NCBI GenBank assembly: GCA_038030265.1 | Contig: CM075943.1 | Location: 2,232,001 to 2,296,000 of the forward strand | Reading direction: 5' to 3' | From: Corythucha ciliata | Lineage: Eukaryota; Arthropoda; Insecta; Hemiptera; Tingidae | DNA: 64,000 nt | Shown: positions 1-11,159 of the stretch, in pieces | Layout of the letters: every line of letters starts with the position of its first letter | Position numbering within the stretch: position 1 is the stretch's first letter | The notes under the pieces: model-generated | What the model was told of the DNA's origin: nothing | Seen by the model: only the letters and a program-made list of their open reading frames with translations | Databases searched by the model: none | Program-made: the position numbers and the translations under genes

Positions 1-249
1 ATCGAGGGCTCCCCTCTACGCCCCCATAGTAGCGTCCGTTGACAAAAAGCGATCATTCGCGGCTAAAAATTGAAAACAAAAAATAACGCGGATAAAAAAA
101 AAAAATTTGGTGCGTTTTCCATTTAGTACACCACACAAGTGTAGTGCCCCTTCCTCTCTATAAAACATATGTTTCTATACAGAGAGGACGGGTGGAAAAA
201 CTTACAAGTGTATCGCAAAGAATGAGAGACGCTGTGAAAAAAAAAAAAA

Positions 250-760
250 AAAAAAAACCGCTAATACGTGGCTGAAACTGAGAAAACCCGATAATTGGAA
301 TAAGCACTCAATTACAGCTAAAATAGAGTAAAGACAGCTAAGATAGAGTAAATCCGAAAAATCGCGGCTAACATTGAGTGAAAGCTGTGGTTCTCGGCTA
401 AAATTGAGAAAAAACGCCCATTTGCACGGCTAAGAAGTGAAAGAAAACGCTAATTCGCAGCTATTAAGTAGAAAAAAAGGCGCCAATACCCTGCTAAAGT
501 TAAGATAAGACGATAATTCATGGATACATTTCAGAAACCCCACTAATTTGTTGCTAAAACTGAGAAAACTCTCTAATTCCAGGCTAAAATTGAGATATTA
601 AAGAGCTGAAAGTTTACAAAAAACGCTCATTCGCAGCTAAAATGGTGAAAAACGTCAATTCGCTGATTCTTGAGGCAACTTATTCACGTGATAATGCGCT
701 AATTCAAGGGTAAAAGTGCTGATTCACTTCTAAAAATGGAGAAAAACTCTAATAATTTAC
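250..760 (+). repeat. Type A minisatellite (about 30-bp unit)
   Basis: Degenerate repeats around the core cggctaaaattgagaaaaa, spaced about 30 bp, alternating with ctaattcgc. Positions 352-654 are a near copy of 4591-4933 with one internal deletion. Confidence 0.85.
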
Positions 761-775
761 GGACCCAATTGGAGT

Positions 776-1395
776 TTGTGTCATGTAAAATCCGATCTCA
801 GAGTAATGTGGCCACTTTGTAATTTCTCGGGCTCCAATCTTTCTACCATGTGGACAAAGCCAGTGAGACGGGGGGGGGGGGGGAGATGCAGCTGCCCACA
901 CTTGTTCAAAGCGGCCAAATTTGAATTTCTTTTTAAAGTAAAAATATCAATTTATCATTAAAAAAAACTTAACGATAGAACTGAATTTTATTATGTGACC
1001 CTGACGGTGGACAAATGGGAGGACCTTATAGCGTCAAACGGAGCCCCAGAAATGACCAAACGGCTAATAACTGACTGGAAACACCCTAAGATCGGATTTA
1101 CCATAAAACAAACTCCGATTTCGCCCCAAAAGGAACCCGATTTTGGGGCCAAACAAACGTGAGCGAACCTATACAATTGAGCCGAATAACCAAGAAGCCA
1201 AACTCTAAAATTTGGCCTTTTAAGAGAGCCAAGCCCGGGATTTTTTTTGAAATTCTTCAAATTTGGGTTTTAATGGAACACATTCTCAAATTTTAGGCTT
1301 AGAAAGTGCCAAAATCCGAAATTTGGCCCGGTTTGAAGGCCAAAGGAGAAAAATTGACGTGAAATTATCAATACCTATAAGAAAAAAAATTAGAA
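776..1395. other. No gene seen
   Basis: AT-rich sequence with a G run near 871. It is downstream of the tropomyosin donor, so it is the start of that intron. A weakly repetitive aattt.gg motif occurs in 1100-1360. Confidence 0.5.
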
Positions 1396-1401
1396 ACTTA
1401 C

Positions 1402-1641
1402 ATTCTGAAGAGCCTTGTCCTTCTCTTCGAGTTTAGCCAAAACTTGAGTCAATTGTTCCTGAGTCGTGTCCAAATCATTTTCAATGGTTTGAATCTTTTT
1501 TTGAAGGGAACGAGCTTCCTCCTCCGCCTTTTCAGCCCTCAAATTGGCATCGCGAGCCTGTTGTTCGCACAGCAGGGCGCGATCCATCGCGTTGTCCTTT
1601 TCAAGCTTCATCGCTTGCATCTTCTTCTTGATCGCGTCCAT
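1402..1641 (-). CDS. Tropomyosin, first coding exon (gene continues outside window)
   Basis: Tropomyosin is the coiled-coil dimer that lies along actin filaments and controls myosin access in muscle and cytoskeleton. The exon codes for 80 residues from [18 protein letters not shown], the invariant tropomyosin N-terminus, through [18 protein letters not shown] to KDKALQN, with an unbroken heptad pattern and no proline. The donor GTAAGT at 1396-1401 lies in phase 0, matching the position of the first intron in other arthropod tropomyosins. The start is certain from the N-terminus. An acceptor AG at 1661-1662 gives 19 nt of 5' UTR (1642-1660). The rest of the gene must lie beyond position 1, because 1-1395 holds no further coiled-coil exon. 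The exon is closest in appearance to insect tropomyosins; residues after IENDLD ([15 protein letters not shown]) are more divergent. Confidence 0.95.
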
Positions 1642-1662
1642 TTTTTGGCTTGTGTTTTACCT
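1642..1662 (-). other. Tropomyosin 5' UTR end and splice acceptor
   Basis: On the minus strand a T-rich tract ending CCAG (AG at 1661-1662) precedes 19 untranslated bases and the ATG. A separate upstream noncoding exon is therefore expected at higher coordinates. Confidence 0.75.
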
Positions 1663-3430
1663 GGAAAAAAACAAAAAAATGCCAAATTAAGATTGTGTAT
1701 AAAGCGAGAGAGAAAATAAGGATAAAAAACATAGGAATTTTAAAAAAAGGAGCCAGTCATAAAAAATTATGCTCTGTGTATTTTTTATTTATTGGGGCCA
1801 CGCATGACAATAATCACAATGTACGACAATTAAATTGACCCCGATATAGGATGATCTGTCCTTCCACACGCGCCATTTCCTATTGATACTCTATATAGGA
1901 AATCCCCTGTAGGGGTTTCCGTATTTTCGTACCGGCCATTGACATCCCCTCCCCCCTCACCACCAAAATTTACTATAGTTTAGATTAGAATTTTCGTTTT
2001 CCCACAATTTCCATTCCACGTGTCTCGGATAATTGCCTACTTGCAATTGGTTTTTCTAGTTTAAAATTGTTTCTAAATGAAGATTAAGCGAAGAAAACAG
2101 AAAGCTTCCAAGAATTTCTAAGAGAATCATAAAGGGGATTGCCCCTATGAATTGTTTGGTCTCGCATGGCGTAGTGTGCTACTTTTGATTTTCTATATTA
2201 ATTTCTAACCCCCCCTCCTCCTCCTCAACATCCCTCCCGTGTTTACGACGCTTCCAAGTAACCGCAAATTGACTTTGAACTCTCGAAAATAATAAAAGTC
2301 GATGCGTGCGGCGAGAAAAAAAGTTTGAAGCCAAAGTGGAAGGGCCCCTCTCATTTGCACCACACGCGTCGAGTTAAAATATCTCCGAACTATGAAAGAA
2401 AAATAAACAGAAAAGTGCATTATTCTATTATTCATTCTAACAAAGAAGCACTTGACGAGTGTCTTTCAAACCCGATATGTATACAAAAATTAAAACAAAA
2501 GACAATTGTCCTTCCATAATTTGCATGTCGTACACACCTTCAAACTATACGCCCTTCGAGATCATGCTTTATTATTATAAGAAAGCCGGTTGACCGAGTT
2601 ATTATTTTTAAAAACGGCCTTGACGCTTCGAATTTATGAAAATTACCCCCCCACCCCCACCACCATCCGTGTTCAAGATATTTTCGTTTAATACACAGAA
2701 TAATAATTGAGTAGGTACTTTTATTATTCATCGAATGGGACTCATTGTTACAGTCCATCAGCCCGTGTTCAGAATGCCGAACACAGGCCACCTAACCAAC
2801 GTAAAACCTCAGATCTCGAGTCTCTATAGGGCCGGGGGGGGGAGGCGCAGAAGTCCCACCTCGTCGGCATTCAAAACACGACGTGCACTTCGCGATGCGC
2901 CAGATTTTTTTTTTTTTTATTTTGACCTGCATCAATTATGGCCGCACAATCGGGTTGCAAACTCAAAATTTTGGCAAATTAGGGCAAAAAGTTTCGAAAT
3001 TACCGCGGAATTAGCTCAAAATAGAAATGAGTTTCACCCCTAAAAAGCAATTTCGGGGCTTTCGCTACTACAAGAGCGTACAATTCAATTGAAAAAAGTA
3101 AAATCGCTGTGTTAGGTCGTTTTAAAGACCAAATTTACGGGTCTGACTCCTTCAAAAAATTTAATCTCGCAGGGTTGGGTAATTCAAAAGCCAATTTAGT
3201 GAAAATACGGTTCACCCTTAAAAAAATTTCGCGTTCGACTTTTAGAAAAATTAAAATGTCGCGGAGTCAGCTCGTGGCTATGGCCCCGCGCAAAAAAAAG
3301 CAAATTCGCGGGTTTCACACTGCCTAAAAAAAAAAAAACTTCGCGCTGCCGACCGATTCTGAAGGCAATTTCTGTGGTTCAGTAGCGTTCCTATACCTAC
3401 CGAGGTAGTGGCGAGGAGGGCTGGACCCCA
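1663..3430. other. No gene seen; intron or intergenic
   Basis: Short open stretches only, none with a recognisable domain. Poly-C and poly-G tracts (2207-2230, 2833-2846) and a weak caaatttcg.gggttt repeat (2960-3310) akin to the type D arrays further right. Confidence 0.5.
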
Positions 3431-3439
3431 CCGTAGCCT

Positions 3440-5460
3440 AAAATCGTGGATAAAATTGAGATAAATGGCCAATTCGCGGATAGAAGTGAGAAAAAGGCGC
3501 TAATTCACGACTAAAATTGAGAAAAAGCGCAAAAATCGCTACTTTCTGGAATAAAAACGGCACATCGCGACTAAAATAAGGGGGAAAGCGCTACAATTAG
3601 CGCCAAAAATTGAGAAAAATCACTAAATAGCCCAAAAATTGAGAAAAATCACTAAATAGCAGATAAAGTGTGAAAAAAGTGCTAATAAACGGCTAAAAAA
3701 AGAAAAAAATTACTAATTCACGGCTAAAATTGACAAAAACGCCGATTCGTTGCTAAAATTGTGAAAATACCTATTTGGCCCTTCTAAAGTCAACTTGGTG
3801 GCTAAAATTGAGAAAAATCACTAATCAGCGGCTAAAACTATGAGAAAAACGTTAATTCACAGCTAAAATAAGGACAAATCGCCGATTACAGCGACTAAAA
3901 TAAGGGGGAAAGCGCTACAATTAGCGCCAAAAATTGAGAAAAATCACTAAATAGCCCAAAAATTAAGAAAAATCACTAAATAGCAGATATAGTGTGAAAA
4001 AAGTGCTAATAAACGGCTAAAAAAAGAAAAAAATTACTAATTCACGGCTAAAATTGACAAAAACGCCGATTCGTTGCTAAAATTGTGAAAATACCTATTT
4101 GGCCCTTCTAAAGTCAACTTGGTGGCTAAAATTGAGAAAAATCACTAATCAGCGGCTAAAACTATGAGAAAAACGTTAATTCACAGCTAAAATAAGGACA
4201 AATGACGCTACAATAGCGCCTAAAATTGAGAAAAATCACTAAATAGCCCAAAAATTGAGAAAAATCACTAAATAACGCAAAAATTGAGACAAATCACTAA
4301 ATAGCAGATTAAGTGTGAAAAAAGTGCTAATAAACGGCTAAAAAAGAAAAAAATTACTAATTCACGGCTAAAATTGACAAAAACGCCGATTCGTTGCTAA
4401 AATTGTGAAAATACCTATTTGGCCCTTCTAAAGTCAACTTGATGGCTAAAATTGAGAAAAATCACTAATCAGCGGCTAAAATTACGAGAGAAACGTTAAT
4501 TCACAGCTAAAATAAGGACAAATCGCCTATTGAAATTGAGAATGAGAAATAGCGCTAATTCGCGCCTAATGATGAGGAGAATTAGAGAAAATCCAAAAAA
4601 TCGCGGCTAACATTGAGTGAAAGCTGTGGTTCTCGGCTAAAATTGAGAAAAAACGCCCATTCGCACGGCTAAGAAGTGAAAGAAAACGCTAATTCGCAGC
4701 TACTAAGTAGAAAAAAAGGCGCCAATATCCTGCTAAAATTAAGATAAGACGATAATTCATTGATACATTTGAGAAAATTTAGACCATTTGTTGCTAAAAC
4801 TGAGAAAACTCGCTAAATCTAGGCTAAAATCGAGATATTAGAGAGCTGATTCGCAGCTGAAATTAAGAAAAAAAGCGTAATTTGCGGCTAAAGTTTACAA
4901 AAAACGCTCATCGCAGCTAAAATGGTGAAAAACTAAATAGCCCAAAACTTGGAAAAAATCACTAAATAGCCCAAAAATTGAGAAAAATCACTAAATAGCA
5001 GATAAAGTGTGAAAAAAGTGCTAATAAACGGCTAAAAAAAGAAAAAAATTACTAATGCACGGCTAAAATTGACAAAAACGCCGATTCGTTGCTAAAATTG
5101 TGAAAATACTAATCACTATATCACTAATCAGCGGCTAAAACTACGGGAGAAACGTTAATTCACAGCTAAAATAAGGACAAATCGCCTATTGAAATTGTGA
5201 ATGAGAAATAGCGCTAATTCGCGCCTAATGATGAGGACCACGCTAATTTGAGGTTTAAATGGAGAAATAAAGCTAATTAGAGGATAAGGTGTAGAAAAAG
5301 CGTTAATTTGCAGATAAAACTAATTTAGGAATTCGCGGCTCAAATCAAGAAATAGTGCTAATTAGCGGATAAGGTTTAAAAAAAAGGTTAATTCGCAGCT
5401 AAAATTAAGAAAAAATTAATAATTTAACGCTATTTTAAAAAAATAATTCATCGTTTATTC
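3440..5460 (+). repeat. Type A minisatellite with higher-order structure
   Basis: Dozens of about 30-bp units around cggctaaaattgagaaaaa. A roughly 320-bp higher-order block repeats three times (about 3568-3891, 3892-4203, 4204-4528) with a partial fourth at 4940-5190. Between them, 4591-4933 matches 352-654. Confidence 0.88.
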
Positions 5461-5689
5461 AAGGGCGATGGTGGGGTGGGGGGTCTCACAGGGATTTCCG
5501 ACTCCGTGCCCCGATAGGTGTATAGGTCCGCCACCTCAACAAATTTTTGCGGGCTTGCTCACCAAAAAAAAAAAAAATTTCGAGGGGTTTCGCGTGGCAT
5601 CACCAAGAATATTTCACAGTTTTATTGACCCATTCAAAAAGAAACGTTGGGTATTGTTTATCGGTTTTTAAATAACCAATTTCGTGAAA

Positions 5690-6425
5690 TAGGCCAGTCA
5701 ATATAAACATCAAACATCGCAAATATGCATGTAATTGTTTTTTCTTTTGCACATTGTTAGGGCCAATGAGAGTAGTTTATACTCAAGTTTGCAACCTTCA
5801 AAACCTTGTGCTCAACTCGTGGCACTCGAAAAACCACGAAATTCCATCAATTTATTAGGTTGTTAAAACAAAATACCAGAAGAAAGCGTTTTCCGAGCAT
5901 GACCACAGTATACATTGTTGAAGCCAACTAAATTTGCTACAATTTAAGCCCAGTCCGAGCGTCCTACGATTGTTATTTTCGGAGATACAGTCAATCAAGA
6001 AATGTGTAATATGACCAAAAAGCGAGATTTCATTGATACGGTTATTTTCCAAGACCCGTAGCACTCAAACATAATGTACCTACAGAATATCAACGAGAGA
6101 ATAATTCTTAGGCAGTAGCTCAATTTTAATCTGACGCTATTGCCTAAAATTTATTTTCGCGTAGATATTCTATAGGACAGGGTGACTGGTACTTGGTTGA
6201 GCAAAATAATAGGGGTGATTAAACATCCAAAATGCAACAAAAATTGTCCCATGACCTAGGGTCCGATTTCCTTTCCTAGTCGAGATAATAAATTTTTTCA
6301 CGTTTTTCGGCACATCACTGGTTTTCGCAACAAAAACAGCTGTAACTTGGGAAGCATGTGTCCTAGGTTAAATCCAACGACTACCACTGAAAAGAGCACA
6401 CTTTTTTTCTGTGTGAGTAAGACAT
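5690..6425 (+). mobile_element. Single copy of the 39.9-41.0 kb foldback family
   Basis: 5690-6065 matches 39868-40222 directly and 40605-40996 inverted; 6178-6425 matches 40225-40460. Diverged by several percent and with different indels, so an older separate insertion. Confidence 0.75.
6079..6177. repeat. About 99-bp palindromic MITE-like unit
   Basis: Starts CCTACAGAATATC and ends as its imperfect reverse complement, with ATTCTTAGGCAGTAGC against GCTATTGCCTAAAATT inside. A second copy lies at 40505-40606. Confidence 0.6.
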
Positions 6426-6429
6426 TTTG

Positions 6430-8650
6430 CCTAATGATAGCGAAAGATTCTTTGAGTAAACTGGGAAAATATCAGGATATTTTAAAAAATGTCAGTTTTT
6501 GACAACTGTTCAAAGCTAGACTACATTAGCCATGGTGCTCCTAGCGCCCGGCAAGTTCCTCTAAAACTGTATGAAGTAACTTGGTTTAAAACTTCATGTT
6601 TATTTTACTCCTGTCCTTCGCAATTTTTTGAGAAAAATCCATTGTTATACCAAAAAATGAGGCAATTAGGCCCATTTTGAGTGCCTAAAAGATGATACGT
6701 AAGCTATTTCAAGAATTTTTTTTCAGCTTATTCCACTTTTATTTGTCTTTCCTCATAGATAAGATAAACGAAGATCAACAAGTAAACAAATGCAGTAAGA
6801 TGACTTCGTTAAAAAGCTCCTTCATAGAGAAAGAAGTGAAACGATTGCTCATAGAAGACGCCATAGGGACGTCCTTGGATCGGCCCGATTTGATTAATAA
6901 AAACAAATTTTAATTCCCTCAAAATTAAGGCAAGCTTTTTAAAAAAAAAAAAACTCCAGGGGAAACTGTAAAATGGAAACTCGGGGAGGAGAGAGGGGGG
7001 GGGCAAGGACACATAACAAGTCCTAGGGGGGTGGTGGTCCTCGAAGAGATGGTGCCGTATATGGAGCCGGGCTTCACGTTGTGACCATACTTGGATGTAT
7101 GACTTTCACAATGAGGGCTTCACAACACGCAGCGCGACTTACGGAGACAGCAGACGGCGAGAGAGAAGCCGGTCAAGGGGATGGTCTTTTATTCCTAAGG
7201 GTACGGCGACGATGTAACTTGAAAAAAGTGGGGACGCGGAAAAAAAAAAAAATGAGTCATCCCCCTTTTTTTACGTCATTTTCAGGCACGCTTTTTGTTT
7301 GATTTTTTTTTTTTTTTTTTCAATGATGACCCAGTTTTCGTCATGGATTGATTTGGCACATTGCAACGCCTGTTTACTCGCCCCCCCCGTCTTTGAGCCG
7401 TAATCAGGAGAAACAAAAGAAAGACACTTTCCTCTGTCTCGATTTGACCTTTACCAGGTGGCCTTTAAGTGCAAACAGCGTATTTAACTTCATCGGGGAT
7501 GTGAAGAGGGGGGTGCATTATATTTTGCTTAAAATAGTTAAACAACCATGCTGCTAAAAAATGTTTACGAAAAACGAATTGCTATCGAAGCGTGTTTTTG
7601 TAACAATTTATTTATTTCGAACCTTTAGCGCGAATACACGCTTTTTCTGAGCTAGGAATTTTCTTGGAGAAAAGCGGTGGACTCGATTTGGAATCTAGCC
7701 TTAAAAACGTTCAAAAATAGATCGGGATGAAAACCTCCTACGTTCTAACCCAGTCAGGATGTATATTTAGCCCCGTCCTCCCTATACGTACATTCGCTTC
7801 AAAGGTTTGTGGTATACTCAAAACTTTCAACTCCCAGGAATTGTGATGTTTATACGTTCGTATTAAACCTTCAATTCCACACAATTGCTTAGGTGAGAAT
7901 GTTCAAAATCATATCCAAGGAAAGCGATGAAATAATAACAATCAGCGCATTCCTATTTGAGAATGAAATTTCCAATTTTGGTACTTTTGCTGATTACTAA
8001 ACATTAATGTTCAACCTGTCAACTCGCCCTCTTCGTGCCCACTAAAACACAAAAGAGAAGAAAGCTTTCATTTATATTACTATTCTTACAAAAACCACCC
8101 TACTAAAAGGTAGAAGGCGAGGGTGGAGGAGGGGGTAACTCAATTAGGTGCATCAGTTAAGTGTGGATTTTTTTTTTTTGGTTCATGAAGCACAACTTTC
8201 TGTTTTCCTTGATCTAGAAAGAAATTGAGAGAGAAAATGTAACTTGCACTTGATTGTCCAGACAATAAATTCTATTCTTAATTAATTTCTGTGAATGTAG
8301 AAAGGATATAAAAGAATTGAAGTATACGGATTCCAACCTTCCCAGTGAAAGAAGACTGGATTCCTTCTTTGAGAAATATTTGACAGCTAGGGCTAGGGGC
8401 AGGGGGGGAACCAAAGGACGATATTCATTTTGTTTTTTTGACTGTGTCACCAAAGCTTTGGTCCAATAAGCAAACTCCAAGCGGGATTCCGTAAAAAAAA
8501 AAAAAACAAAAACAAAAAAAAAAAAGTTACGATTGAAATTGAAGCTCAGGGTTTACTGACACTCCTAGAATTATGACAGAATTTCGTCTCAAATTTCAAT
8601 TTTTGGCTTGAGTAGCATAAATCACTTCTCACGGCCCACCTATTTTTCCA
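6430..8650. other. No gene seen
   Basis: AT-rich sequence with many homopolymers (T run 7303-7320, A runs near 6942 and 8494). Open stretches such as 6489-6680 and 8214-8480 show no family resemblance. Confidence 0.5.
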
Positions 8651-8655
8651 AGTAA

Positions 8656-8697
8656 AGAGAGAGAGAGAGAAAGAGAGTGAGAGAGAGAGAGAGAGAA
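8656..8697 (+). repeat. (GA)n microsatellite
   Basis: About 40 bp of AG dinucleotides with a few A and T interruptions. Confidence 0.9.
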
Positions 8698-9242
8698 GGT
8701 ATCGATAAAATGAAATATTAATTCATTGCGTTTGGCTTGACGATTCCGCGCAGCCTAAAGAGGCAGAGGAGGACGACACAAAACTTTTCTTTTTTTTTCA
8801 TGAGCCAAAAATAACGAATACCAAACGGATTGAATTTCAAACAGGGCGTTCGTGACGTCAAAATTTTGTATCGCGAATACAACGAGAACACACTCGTTGT
8901 TTTATTCCGAGTTTTCTTCGTTATTATTATTATTTTTTTTTTTTCGACAAAAAACTAGACCGGAAATTCCATTTCATGAATTTGCTTGTGTATGTTTCAC
9001 GTGGAAAACTTTTGGAGCAAGAAATTTAGCTAGCGCGAAAAATTGCACCGGCATTTAGCGCCTGGATTAACTTACTAAAATCAAGAGCAGAAATGATTAA
9101 GCAACAGTACCAATTCAAAATTGTACGCTAAACATAATCGACATTGAACATAAATAAACATTAAATGTTAAATCAAATAAAAAATTCAAAGCATATCCAG
9201 AAATTATTAAAAAAATATGTATTTTAAAATTAAGTTGCTTAC

Positions 9243-9420
9243 CGGAGTTCGAAATTTAAAAAAAAAATGGAAGGGGTTAAAAACCGATATTTCGTTTGTT
9301 AAACACACGCGCGAGAGTTATTCGCGTCTGCTACGATTCTTCAACTGCTGGGGACTAAGATCAGGCTCCCCCGAATAGACCACACACTCTCTCTCTCCCT
9401 CGGATTCCGAGTTTGTGAAC
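9243..9420 (-). other. Candidate upstream noncoding exon (tropomyosin)
   Basis: On the minus strand, a less AT-rich stretch (about 9290-9420) leads to a consensus donor, CCG followed by GTAAGC, with GT at 9241-9242. It lies 7.6 kb upstream of the tropomyosin coding exon in the right orientation to supply its 5' UTR. The 5' edge and the link to tropomyosin are guesses. Confidence 0.2.
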
Positions 9421-9424
9421 GAAC

Positions 9425-9990
9425 GGTTTGGAAGGATTGAGAGTGAGAGGGGTGAGGGGGTGGAAGGAGTAAAATAACAAGGAAAAAAAGTGAGCAAAAA
9501 TTGAGGGATGAAGGGGTTAAAAAAGCTGAAGTTTAAAATATCGTAATACCCCCCCCCCTTTTCCTACCCAGTAGTCATCCCAAAAAAGTCACCGATAGGA
9601 TTCGACACCCTTTAAAAAAAAAAAAAAAAATGAAACAAGATTTTTCGGTGGGAGAAGGAAAGACACGAACTCAAAGAAAAGCAGTGATAGCAATTTTCTT
9701 GAAACACGGCAAGAAACAAAAGATGACAACTTCCGTTGACCGATTGCCTGTTTTTTTTTTTCACCCTACCTCTATCATCCATAGCCACCTCCAATTGAAG
9801 GCAGATTGACGTTCCATTTGACAGTTACGCCTTAAGGGAGAGTGAGAAACAGATAGAAATGAAAAATTGGAAGGTGTTTTCCCCGTCAAAATACAGTTCA
9901 CAAAAGCCATTCAGTGTCGCAATTTAATTAAAGTCTGAATAACGTCATATAACCAGATTCTAGAACCACATGGCTTACGTGTGAGGCACT
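9425..9990. other. No gene seen
   Basis: Purine-rich tracts, poly-C (9549-9558) and poly-A (9614-9630). A CAGGGGCGGATACA motif at about 9996 resembles a hAT-like left terminus, but no matching right end was found. Confidence 0.45.
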
Positions 9991-10019
9991 AAGACAGGGG
10001 CGGATACACAGGGCCATTT

Positions 10020-10242
10020 GTGGCGAAAATTTTCGACCACATTGTTTTATAAGGAACAGATGAATTTAGTACCGTTCCGATTTTAGAATTTCTACTTTTG
10101 AGTTTTTGGGTTCTGTCAAAATAAAATACTTTTTCGTCTCAAGCGTCTCATTCAGAAGTGATAACCAAACCACTTCAAATTGGTGACCCGCGACGTTCAT
10201 TAACAAGAACATTCGACATCCGACTCCGACGCTCGACGTGAC
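10020..10242 (+). other. Possible LTR remnant, primer-binding site and leader of the gypsy-like element
   Basis: Upstream of the gag reading frame, an AATAAAA (about 10121) is followed by ttggtgacccgcgacg (about 10178-10195), which has the form of the primer-binding/leader sequence just 3' of a left LTR. No matching right LTR exists because the element is cut off in integrase, so the LTR edges cannot be set. Confidence 0.35.
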
Positions 10243-11156
10243 ATGGCCAACATCGAAGAATTGGTTGAGCAACTCGCTCAATTACGCCAACAAATTCAAG
10301 AGTTGACGCCTCCCGCCGCTCCACCGGTCGGCGACGATAATCAAGCCGCTCCTCAAAACGCAAACCCCGCCTTCGTCAGCCGCGTCACTCCGAAACTTCC
10401 TCCGTTCTGGAGAAATAAACCGACATTGTGGTTTTCTCAAGTAGATGCCCAATTCGCTCTCGCCGGCATCACTCAAGAGACAACGAAGTATTCGCATTTA
10501 ATCTCTCAACTCGACGAACGATATATCAGCGAAATCGAAGACCTAGTAGCAACACCTCCTGCGCAGAACCCCTATACAACTCTCAAAAACGCTCTCATCG
10601 AACGCCTTTCTGTTTCCGAGTCTCAACGTGTTCGACAGCTACTCTCCCAAGAGGAATTAGGTGACTGGAAACCATCACAATTCCTCCGACACTTACGATC
10701 TCTGGCTGGACCGACCCCGGTGCATGAAAATCTGTTAAGATCTTTGTGGATCCAACGTCTCCCCCCCCCCCTGTCCAAGCCATTCTCCAAACACAGTCTG
10801 ACTCGCCGCTCGACCGTCTCTCCGCAACAGCGGACAAAATAATGGAAATTCAACCTGCCATAGCTTCTTCTCATCCCTCTTTCCCCGTCGTCAACGCTGT
10901 ATCTCCCCCAGGACAAGATATCAGTCGTGAACTCACCGAGATTTGTCAACAGCTCGCAGACCTCACACTCCGAATTTCCAACAACCCTCGACACTCTCGC
11001 TCCCGTTCTCGTCAAAGTCATTCAACCCGTTCTCGCAGTCCATCGGCAGCTTCACAATCGACATTCTGTTGGTACCACGCCAAGTTCAATGAACGAGCAT
11101 CAAAATGCAGACCGCCTTGTTCATTTCATTCAAAAAACGCCACCAGCAGCCAGTAA
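10243..11156 (+). pseudogene. gag-like gene of the gypsy element, frameshifted
   Basis: The product is the structural capsid-like protein of the retrotransposon. The first frame, from the ATG at 10243, has a coiled N-terminus (LVEQLAQLRQQIQEL), then PKLPPFWRNKPTLWFSQVDAQF, a block typical of arthropod gypsy gag proteins, and LLSQEELGDWKPSQFLRHLR. At a run of ten C (10758-10768) the reading moves to another frame, which carries VQAILQTQSDSPLDRLSATADKI, a short arginine/serine-rich stretch (about 10990-11040) and a CWYHAKFNERASKCRPPC zinc-knuckle-like motif, ending at a stop at 11154-11156. The poly-C indel could be mutation or a sequencing error. Not expected to be functional. Confidence 0.85.
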
Positions 11157-11159
11157 CGG

